Positions 55,832-64,000 of a stretch of DNA of 64,000 bases are shown in pieces. The stretch spans positions 62,001 through 126,000 of the forward strand of contig NW_019174010.1 of assembly GCF_001642475.1 (NCBI RefSeq). Reading direction: 5' to 3'. The translations under genes were made by a program, and so were the position numbers. The notes beneath the pieces were generated by a model, which made no database searches, was not told the DNA's origin, and was given only the letters and a program-made list of their open reading frames with translations. Origin of the DNA: Fonsecaea monophora (lineage: Eukaryota; Ascomycota; Eurotiomycetes; Chaetothyriales; Herpotrichiellaceae). Numbering within the stretch: position 1 is the first letter of the stretch; each line of letters begins with the position of its first letter.

Positions 55832-56619
55832 ATGCTGTGCGTGTGTTAGATCAACGTGCTCATTTACTCAGTGGCTTGATATGTTTGACATCCAAGGCTG
55901 GCTTTCCAAATGGACAAATCCAAACGGATATCTTTCACCGCCTGTGGTCATTTGCTAGAGTGATATCTTGGATACTCTTTCTTGTCAATTCTCAGGCTGA
56001 CCAGCAATATTGGGATGGGGGAAAGAGAATAAGAAAGAGCGCTGAGGCGACGGTGAGACTGACAACTCATAAGGACTATAGAGGCTCGCCCTGTCTATAC
56101 TGCACTCCGGAGCCAAACCATCAGTTTCCACACTGAGGATCTGCGTGGGGCTTTAGTTGCGGTGGGTGGCAAACCTTTGATCCAACTTCACCTCAACCTC
56201 ATGTAGCGACTGCCACGGGATTGGACAGAAAGGCAAGTCGGCAAGGCCCTAGAGGAGAAAACAAAGACGCATTTTGCTATCAATTATTATTTATTTGCCA
56301 TCATCTCTTCTTGCGCTGTGTGTGACTTCTCTACATATTTAACTTCCCGTAACCAAAGTCTCGCTCTTCCTTTTCTTTTGTTCCACTTTCCCTTCACTTC
56401 AGAGACCATCACAGCTCCCACCGCTCTACACTCGCATACCCGCTAATCCCCATCCCATCACCGAAGACCTCGTTGGAGATCGGCCTTCAGGTTTGTTCCA
56501 ACACTCCGGCCTCCGCTTCTTGTGAAACGCGACCAGCGCTAACTCCGATACGCGCTTCCTTAGGCACTTGCCACATTCCTCACTTCTCCGTCTTTTTCAA
56601 CACCTTCTACACCACCAAA
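55832..56619. promoter_or_regulatory. Region between the 14-3-3-like gene and SUMO
   Basis: About 790 bp holding a 3' UTR and the SUMO promoter and leader. CT-rich from about 56340 to 56470. No other feature. Confidence 0.4.
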
Positions 56620-56992
56620 ATGTCCGACGCTGGCCAAGGAGGGTCGCCAAACGGTGCGGCTGGTGATGCGCCGCCTGCTGGAGTCACCAACAACGAGCAT
56701 CTGAATATCAAGGTCACAGACGGGAACAACGAAGTTTTCTTCAAGATCAAGCGAAGCACAAAGTTGGAGAAGCTGATGCGGGCATTCTGCGAGAGACAAG
56801 GCAAAGATCCCAAGGCAGCGCGGTTTCTATTCGACGGTCAAAAGGTGCAGGCTGGTGATACCCCCGAACAAGTGAGTGATGAGACTACCAAGAGGGGAAG
56901 ACTCAGAGCCCGCTGACAAATGTGCGCAGCTTGAAATGCAAGATGGCGATTCCATCGAAGTCCATCAAGAGCAGATTGGCGGTCGAGCATAG
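56620..56992 (+). CDS. SMT3: Small ubiquitin-related modifier (SUMO)
   Basis: Conjugated to lysines of nuclear proteins after a protease exposes its Gly-Gly end. Exons 56620-56871 and 56930-56992 (58-bp intron GTGAGT...GCGCAG) give 104 residues. Disordered start (MSDAGQGGSPNGAAGDAPPA), then the ubiquitin-like fold: HLNIKVTDGNNEVFFKIKRS, KLEKLMRAFCERQGKDPKAA, RFLFDGQKVQAGDTPEQ-LEMQDGDSIEVHQEQIGG. Processing Gly101-Gly102 is followed by only two residues, Arg-Ala, to be removed. The intron lies just before the LEMQDGD motif. Confidence 0.97.
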
Positions 56993-58954
56993 CTACCTCT
57001 GCATGACGAAGAAACGACATTGAGATGGCGGCGGCTACAACTTTTTTTGCATGGATACTTTTCTGGGCATGGGAGACGAAAGACTGGGCTCTGAACGATT
57101 GGGCTCTGAACAAGGGCGCGCGGATGGTAACCTGGCAAACGGGATGATGTTTTGGACAAGTCACGATAGCAAGAGGCCGACAACGGGTCATCTCCCCTTG
57201 ATCAGTGGAAGATGCCCGACTACTAGGGCGACATGTACCTCGTAGATGACTCTTTCCCAGCAATTGCTCGAGAACTGATATTATGTCCATTGCCTGGCAA
57301 AGCGGCAATGCAGCTGGCAGCCTCGGGGACGACATTAGCTGAAGCAAGGTGTGGGGTGCCGGGGTTTTTAGCTCAAGGTTGACAAGTTCAGTGATTGATT
57401 GCTTGCTTGCTCGCTCCAATTCCATGACTACCGTGATATTAGTCCAAGACACTACCAGGTCACCAGATGCACAGGTGCGGTCAGATTTGAGCCGTGGCGC
57501 AAGGTGCGAGACGACGCTCTGTACACGTCTTAGTTTGATCTTTCCAAGTGGGTGGTGGGCCTTGGGTAATATTCCCTCAGCCTTACTCTGGCCATCTCCA
57601 TCACCATTACACAGTCCTCGCCAGAAGACTGCAAGCTACAGGCTGCTCGCATGAGTGGATGTCTACCCACGCCCGTTAGCATTACCATTACCCTTATCAG
57701 CACCAGTACCAGGACCAGTACCATCAGGCTGAGGGGAATGCCGAGGCTGACACTGAAGTTGAGGTTGAGAACTGAGGCTGTGGAAAAAAGTACTGCAAGT
57801 GGCCCCCACCCATATGTCCTGTCCTGTCCTGATCCGTCCTGCGGGGTCCTGCAAGGAAGGTAGACAGATGGATAGATATATATAGAGAGAGAGGGAAAGA
57901 GAGAGAAAAGATCTAGGCAGGTCTCTTGCCATCACATCACATCACATCACATCACATCACATCACATCACATCACATCACATCACATCACATCACATCAC
58001 ATCACATCACATCACATCATATCATATGATACAACATCACTCACACCTTACACCTCACGAGGAGAAGCACGGGTACGGGTACCGGGTACGAGGGAGCCAG
58101 TATAGCGAAATAGATATAGATATAGGCCCCTTTGTCTTTCTCTTCCTCCTCTTTCTCTAACCCGACCTGAGCTGATCTGATCTGGTCCGATCTCGTCCTT
58201 TCAATCCCACCCGCTGTATATCTACCATTTCCACGTCCTGTGCGGTGTTCCGAGACACACCATACAAGGGAAATATATACCTAGTATCACATGTCCTGTG
58301 CGGAAGAAAGACGTAGACAAATCCGTGCAAAAATGTCTCTCTGTCTCTCTATATACCGACTACATAGGTGTACATCTGTGTCGGTGTTGGGGGGAGGGAG
58401 TGTTGCGTATGTATATACACCCTCCCTCGGTTGTGGGGTGACAGGTACTGAGTACAAGAACCAAAAACGACTTTAGTCATTCAATCTGCAGAGATGAAAA
58501 TGTCCAGGTGCTCGGTGATAAGAGACAAAACACGGCTGTCGACTTCACTTCCAGACTTCTACATAAACACGCATGTATCCCATGGCACCATCTTCAGACG
58601 TACAAATGTGCATGGCATGGCTACTTCTACGAACACGTCAAAAAGTCAACCTCTGATAGAGAATGAAACTGCTTCATTCCAATTCACTACCTTCGCCACG
58701 CTTGCTTGCTATGGATGAAAGGGCTGGTCTCAGCTTAGTCGATGCCTGATATTCTTCATCCTGCCCTGCATCGCATCGCCCTAGAAAATCAACGGAAATT
58801 TGGTGCTGATGGGGATTCCAAAACCAATCAATGGTCCTGTCCTTCTAACTTGTCCACACTACTGCAACCATGCCACCGACATTGTTTGCTGTGTTCAGAA
58901 GTACACTGACAAGAGACAGACCCAGCTCGTCGTGTAGGGAAACTTGATGTGGAT
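56993..58954. other. Convergent 2 kb region SUMO/beta-tubulin with ATCAC minisatellite
   Basis: Between the SUMO stop and the beta-tubulin stop. Contains the (ATCAC)n array at 57931-58019 and, around 57860-57910, GATA/GAGA runs. No coding exon recognised. Confidence 0.45.
57931..58019 (+). repeat. (ATCAC)n pentanucleotide tandem repeat, about 18 copies
   Basis: Perfect ATCAC units without interruption for about 89 bp, decaying into ATCAT/ATATGAT at the right. Lies in a convergent intergenic region, so it does not alter a protein. Confidence 0.95.
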
Positions 58955-60724
58955 TTATGCTTCCTCCTCCAAAGGAGCCTCCTCCTCGCCGTACTCCTCT
59001 TCTCCCTCGGAGATGCTGGCATCTTGGTATTGTTGATACTCCGAGACGAGATCATTCATGTTGGACTCAGCCTCGGTGAATTCCATCTCGTCCATTCCCT
59101 CGCCGGTGTACCAATGCAAGAAAGCCTTGCGTCGGAACATGGCCGTGAATTGGTCACCAACGCGCTTGAAGAGTTCTTGGATAGAGGTAGAGTTGCCCAC
59201 GAAAGTAGATGACATCTTCAGGCCACGTGGGGGAATCGAGCAAAGAGCGGTTTGCACGTTGTTGGGGATCCACTCGACGAAATAGCTGCTGTTCTTGTTT
59301 TGAACGTTACGCATCTGATCCTCAACTTCCTTCATGCTGACCTTGCCGCGGAAAATAGCAGAGCAAGTCAGATATCGGCCGTTCCGGAAGTCGGAAGCAG
59401 CCATCATGTTCTTGGGGTCGAACATCTGCTGTGTAAGCTCGGGAACACTGACGGCGCGGAAGGAGTAGGCGTTGCGGCTGGTGAGAGGAGCAAAGCCAAC
59501 CATGAAGAAGTGAAGTCGAGGGAAGGGGACCATGTTGACGGCCAATTTTCTAAGGTCAGAGTTGAGCTGACCGGGGAAACGCAGGCAAGTGGTGACGCCC
59601 GACATGACTGCCGAGACAAGATGGTTCAAGTCGCCATATGAAGGGTTGGACAGCTTGAGGGTGCGCATGCAAATGTCGTAGAGAGCCTATGCAGGTCAGA
59701 ATAGAGCGAACCATGATCAGATATATGACATACCTCGTTGTCGATGCAGAAGGTCTCATCCGAGTTCTCGACCAATTGGTGAACAGACAGGGTAGCATTG
59801 TATGGTTCAACCACAGTATCGGAAACCTTGGGGGAGGGGACCACGGAGAAAGTGGCCATCATTCGGTCGGGGAATTCTTCTCGGATCTTGGAGATCAACA
59901 ATGTACCCATACCGGCACCAGTACCACCACCAAGGGAGTGGGTGATCTGGAACCCTTGAAGGCAATCGCAGCTCTCGGCTTCACGTCGGACGACATCGAG
60001 AACTTGGTCTACAAGCTCGGCACCCTCGGTATAGTGGCCTTTGGCCCAGTTGTTTCCTGCAAAGGGGTATTATTGGTGTGGTCACTTTTATGGTATGGAG
60101 CTGTTCAATCCTCTTACCAGCACCGCTCTGGCCAAAGACAAAGTTATCAGGACGGAAGAGCTGACCGAAGGGGCCAGCTCGAACAGCGTCCATAGTACCA
60201 GGTTCGAGATCAACGAGGACGGCACGGGGGACATATTTGTTTCCGGAAGCCTGTATACATGTCAGGGGTGAACGAAGTTGGAGGATCTAGGGATGGACAT
60301 ACCTCGTTGAAGTAGACGTTCATGCGTTCAAGTTGGAGATCCGAGGTGCCATTGTAACTATTTGCATGGTCAACTCCATGGTCAAGGGGATGGACATAGG
60401 TAATGACATACACTCCAGAGCCGTCAAGGCCATGCTCTCCTGAGATGATCTGCCTGGAAGCTCGTTAGATATGAAGTTGTCGCGTGTTAGAAGGCGGCAT
60501 ACCAGAACGCAGCACCAATTTGGTTGCCCTACGAATTTTTGTCAGTCTCCAAAAAAACACTGATAATTTGGCTCGATAGCACTCACACATTGGCCGGTTT
60601 GCAAGTGAACCTATTTGTGATGGACATGTCAGTCTCTGAGCTTTGAAGGGACATTGAATGGCGGGGTGCAAGGACAGGGGTAAACAGCGTTTGGGACGCG
60701 TAGCAAACTCACTATTTCACGCAT
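58955..60724 (-). CDS. TUB2: Beta-tubulin, eight exons
   Basis: Structural GTP-binding subunit of microtubules and target of benzimidazole fungicides. Exons 60713-60724, 60587-60610, 60503-60528, 60412-60453, 60303-60357, 60118-60250, 59734-60056 and 58955-59686 join in phase to 448 residues. The first four exons are only 12, 24, 26 and 42 nt and spell [35 protein letters not shown]. The glycine-rich GTP loop GGGTGAGMG is present, and the tail is acidic (GEEEYGEEEAPLEEEA). Positions linked to benzimidazole resistance read as sensitive forms: His6, Tyr50, Phe167, Glu198 and Phe200, numbered from the spliced sequence. Introns are 47-102 bp with GT-AG ends. Confidence 0.98.
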
Positions 60725-61163
60725 GGTGTTGGAGTGATGAGGGTGATGGAGGAATTATGGTTAGGTTGCGAGATGATGAAGATGATGGAAGAGCTACTCC
60801 AAAGAACGGTCTCTCCAGAATATGGTAAGGTGGTGAGGTGCAGTTGTGGACGACGAGACAGAATTGAAGGCCGCAGGTCAACAAACTCGAAGTTTGGGCA
60901 GTGGAGCGCCAAGCATCCAGCGCGATAGGCACAAGGTCAGGCGGTGAAGAAGGCGCTAACCAGAGTCAACGCCTTTCCGTTTTGGGCCTTTCGGCAATAC
61001 AAAGGAGACGCGCAGGGATCGACACCAGCTTCACCGCGATATGATGTGACATAGTCATGTTCGCACTTGGAAAAAAGGTGTATACTTTTGCTATCGTTGT
61101 TAATGCAGGCATGACATATGTGATGCCGGGTATTAAAAATATCCGCTTTGAGTCCTGTCTCTG
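60725..61163. promoter_or_regulatory. Beta-tubulin promoter / P5CDH 3' region
   Basis: 440 bp between two minus-strand genes; holds the TUB2 promoter. No specific motif assigned. Confidence 0.4.
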
Positions 61164-62978
61164 TTACACTTCATTGGAAGGATATTCCACCTTTGTAGTT
61201 GGCAACGTCTCCTCCTTCATCGACCTCATACTGACAAATCGCGACAAGATCGCTGCTGATCCAGCCTTGTCATTTGTCCCCGAAGCGCGTGCACCTCCAA
61301 ATGGTTGCTGGCCAACGACAGCACCTGTTCTCCAAGTCAGTGAATTGCAGACACCAGCTCATCAAGTCCCACACTTACCTGTACTCTTACAATTGATATA
61401 ATAGTTGCCGGCCGCATTCCTCAAAGCCTCCTCGGCATACCTTACAGCCGCACGATCTTGAGCAAACACCGCTCCTGTCAGACCATAGTCCGAAGTACTA
61501 TCTACGAGCTTACAGGCCTTTTCGAATGCATCCGGGGCGGCGTCATCGTAGACATAGACTGTCAGAATCGGTCCAAAGAACTCGGTGCTCAAGTTCTGGT
61601 GGCTTGGATCTTTGGCGACGTAGATGGTAGGATGCACATACCACCCCTTTGAGCTGTCGTATTTGCCACCAGTAAGAAGCTCCAGTGAACTATCGTTCTT
61701 CGCAGCGTCGATCACACCAGACAGCTTCTTGAAGCTTGCCTCGTGAATGACTGGTCCGATAAAGTTTCCAAAGTCTTCTGGAGGTCCAACTTTGAGCTTC
61801 TCGGTTTCCTCAACAAGCTTGGTTTTGAAGTCGGGCCATATCGACGACGGCACATAGAGTCTGGAGCAAGCGCTGCATTTTTGACCTTGATACTCGAACG
61901 CACCCCTGATTGTTTGCACCACTGCATTGGTGATATCGGCACTGTTGTGGACCAGATGAAAGTTCTTCCCGCCAGTTTCTCCCACTATTCTGGGGTAACC
62001 CTTGTACCTCCCTTCGGCAATGCCCTGTCCAATCTGCCCATATAGCTTTCGGAAGACAGCCGTCGATCCCGTGTAGTGCAGAGCTGCGAATTGCTTGTGG
62101 TTGAGGACAGCCTTGGTAACTTCCTCGGCGTCACCGGGTACAAACTGGATGACGCCAGCAGGGAGTCCAGCCTCGGTGAGGATCTGATGGATCAGATAAT
62201 TTGACGCAATGGCCGACGGACTGGGCTTCCAGATTACCACATTTCCCATCAAAGCTGGGGCACCAGGCAGATTCCCTCCGATAGCCGTAAAGTTGAATGG
62301 AGAAATAGCATAGACAAAGCCTTCAAGTGGCCTGTACTCGACTCTGTTCCAAACCCCTGGAGAGTTGTATGGTGGCTGCTGCGCATATAGTTCCTCCGCA
62401 TACCGTACATTGAATCGAAGAAAATCAATTAGCTCTGCGGCCGCATCGATCTCCGCCTGCCATGCATTCTTTCCCTGTCCCAGCATTGTTGCAGCCATCA
62501 GCTCATATCTGTATTTTGTGCTGATCAGATCAGCGGCCTTGAGAAATATCGCGGCTCGATCGGCGAAGGGCAAAGATTCCCAGGCGGGCTTTGCAGCGAG
62601 GGCACCTTCAATAGCGCTGTTGACATCTTCGGTCGAGGCATTGGAGTATTTGGCCACGGTGGTTGCGTGGGAGGAAGGGCTTTTCTGTGTGAGGATGGAG
62701 GACGTCTTGACAGCTCTTCCAGAGACAACTAGAGGAACTTCGAGGGGCGCCTTCTCTTGCAGAGCTACCACCGCAGAAGCTAGGGCCTCGCGCGACGGAC
62801 CTCCCTTCTCATAATGCTTGTTCGGCTCGTTAGTGATGTTCGGTAGGCGGAAAGCTGCGAGGGTCGACATTGTGCTGCGAGGTTGGCGGAGACTGTGAAG
62901 GGATCGAGTGGTGGGAGCAGTAGCAGAAGGGAGAGACGGTCGAGAAAACGAGAAGACTGCTCTGATTGAACCAGACAT
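61164..62978 (-). CDS. PUT2: Delta-1-pyrroline-5-carboxylate dehydrogenase, mitochondrial
   Basis: Oxidises glutamate semialdehyde to glutamate with NAD+, second step of proline catabolism. Exons 61379-62978 and 61164-61324 (54-bp intron GTAAGT...GAACAG) give 586 residues. The N-terminus (MSGSIRAVFSFSRPSLPSAT) is Arg/Ser-rich without acidic residues, as in mitochondrial presequences; an in-frame Met eight codons upstream is also possible. Catalytic residues: Glu334 in VGETGGKN and Cys368 in YQGQKCSA. Other family marks: YAISPFNFTAIGGNLPGAPA, VIWKPSPSA and, across the splice, STGAVVGQQPFGGARASGTN. The protein ends TTKVEYPSNEV. Fungal orthologues are prnC/PUT2. No proline permease or proline oxidase lies next to it here. 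Confidence 0.95.
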
Positions 62979-63375
62979 TTCTATGCAAAAGGCCAGTGCC
63001 ACCTGACGAAACTGAATTTACTCCTCCCCTCGTCGCAAACCACAAACAAGCGCCCCACGTCGAGTTTTTGAGATCAAATGCATCCCCCTCTGGCTATCAT
63101 CGGTTGGTGGCGGGGGTGGTGGTTGGTTGCTAGGCATGGAGATGCCCGTTCAGGGCCTAATGTGCACTGATAGGCGCCTCCTGGGCGTCTCTCTATTGGC
63201 GGGAGCGGCGTTGATGTACTGAAAATGGGGTAAGAGGCAAGAGGCTGAAAACAATGTCTTGCAAAGCCTTGCGCTCGTCGAGAGTCATAGGGCGCAGTGG
63301 CACAAAATCTCCTTCGGGGTTACTTGGCTATCGGACATTGACTTATCTCTCCAGTCTATATCACGTAGGGTAAAC
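62979..63375. promoter_or_regulatory. P5CDH promoter / oxygenase 3' region
   Basis: About 400 bp between two minus-strand genes. Includes short GGTGG repeats near 63105-63125. Nothing else seen. Confidence 0.35.
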
Positions 63376-64000
63376 TCAAGCTCGACCGACGGCAAACGGA
63401 CAGCCGCCTGTCCTCTCCTTCTTCAGTCTTTCCCTGGTCATCTCCATTTCTTTGGATCCCTTGCCGGCGAACACAGATGGTCCTGTACTCCTAATCTCGA
63501 ATCCTTCAGGATATGTACCTGGGTCTCCCGGACGGGGGATTCCAAGCAGGAGGTGAATCATTGCCCCAGGACCCCATCTATTCCACAGAGTTGCCTTGAC
63601 GTAGACAGGTGCAGTGTCCCATGTAACATAGTACCGTCTGCCGTTCGCATCAGGCTCCTTGGTCATGAGCTGCTTTGCCATGAATGGTGGCCTAGGTAAA
63701 GCAAGATATCTCAGAAAGAAACGTCGCAATTCCATGAAGCCGTGGAAGAATGCTCGGTATGACGGCGGTGCCTCTTCGAACATGATAGCTTTCCTCAGCC
63801 GGTCGTCCAAGGGAGCACTCACAACCTTGGTAAGAATAGGCTTCATGAAGGGAGGATGAGTGCTCAGTAGCAAGTTTCGAGTCTGCACCGCCGTATCGTA
63901 GTTCTTCTGGTGAGGCACCATATATGTCTCCTCATATTGCTTCGACCAGGTATCTAGCTCCCGATAGAAGTGCAGGCCATCTTTCCATCCTGTCGAGTAT
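63376..64000 (-). CDS. Partial mpaB-like ER-bound oxygenase (DUF2236 family), 5' end beyond the window
   Basis: The last 208 codons of a minus-strand gene, open to the edge. Sequence includes HFYRELDTWSKQYEETYMVP, a run ending LLLSTHPPFMKPI, DDRLRKAIMFEEAPPSYRAF and GTYPEGFEIRSTGPSVF. The order (Trp-Ser-X2-Tyr-Glu helix, Asp-Asp-X-Leu-Arg, Arg-Trp-Gly-X-Gly, Pro-Gly) resembles the C-terminal half of fungal mpaB-type oxygenases, heme-binding membrane proteins related to latex-clearing protein. The heme-ligand region would lie outside the window or cannot be judged, so activity is unproven. Not a secondary-metabolite context: the neighbour is P5C dehydrogenase. Confidence 0.6.
   Translation of the reverse strand, partial: YSTGWKDGLHFYRELDTWSKQYEETYMVPHQKNYDTAVQTRNLLLSTHPPFMKPILTKVVSAPLDDRLRKAIMFEEAPPSYRAFFHGFMELRRFFLRYLALPRPPFMAKQLMTKEPDANGRRYYVTWDTAPVYVKATLWNRWGPGAMIHLLLGIPRPGDPGTYPEGFEIRSTGPSVFAGKGSKEMEMTRERLKKERTGGCPFAVGRA

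Noticed and set aside
61164..64000. Secondary-metabolite cluster suggested by an mpaB-like oxygenase at the edge
   Set aside because: Its neighbours are P5C dehydrogenase and beta-tubulin; no synthase, tailoring enzyme or cluster regulator is present in the window.

Overview
The window is ordinary chromosomal DNA of a filamentous ascomycete (Pezizomycotina; the protein flavours suggest a eurotiomycete-like species, but genus cannot be set from sequence alone). The grounds are many 47-160 bp spliceosomal introns with GTANGT donors and CTNAC branch points, an intron-rich beta-tubulin, a fungal-type SUMO with a two-residue tail, and fungus-specific proteins (RXT2-like, TRAPPC11-like, atypical 14-3-3, fungal_trans_2 regulator). 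I count 21 protein-coding genes, one of them cut by the right edge, and one intron-encoded snoRNA host gene. Most coding genes had to be assembled from several exons; splice sites and reading phases were checked by hand.

Layout: otubain deubiquitinase (1150-3182 +) converges on mitochondrial octanoyltransferase LIP2 (4281-5774 -). A 75-residue two-exon gene (8275-8668 +) converges on a 776-residue membrane protein (9200-11530 -). COX19 (13267-13587 -) is followed by a non-coding host gene on the minus strand (about 13.95-15.25 kb) whose introns carry at least four box C/D snoRNAs. The host is divergent from RPP40 (15420-17194 +), an RNase P/MRP subunit, so two ribosome/RNA-processing genes share one promoter region. 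An MFS permease (17386-18936 -) and a fungal_trans_2 regulator (20055-21889 +) form a second divergent pair. After a 1.9 kb empty-looking stretch come CKB1 (23824-24809 +), RXT2 (25574-27269 -), OPI3 (27841-28706 -), a TRAPPC11 homologue (29155-32981 -), a TPR-like unknown (35412-37262 +), HUT1 (37695-38939 -) and a GPATCH1-type splicing factor (39643-41869 -), divergent from the polarity kinase KIN1 (42944-46196 +). Then PBP1/ataxin-2 (47694-51249 +), an atypical 14-3-3 protein (54738-55831 +), SUMO (56620-56992 +), beta-tubulin (58955-60724 -), P5C dehydrogenase (61164-62978 -) and an mpaB-like oxygenase cut by the edge (63376->64000 -).

Nearly all genes are housekeeping: ubiquitin and SUMO, lipoylation and respiratory assembly, RNA processing, phospholipid synthesis, Golgi/ER trafficking, signalling and proline catabolism. 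There is no sign of an operon-like biosynthetic cluster, transposon or CRISPR. The most interesting content is non-coding: the snoRNA host, with guides matching 18S, 5.8S and 25S rRNA at the correct distance from their D/D' boxes. A GC-AG intron plus a 17/20-nt microexon in OPI3 is the other strong observation. rRNA matches rest on my memory of conserved rRNA sequence, not on a search.
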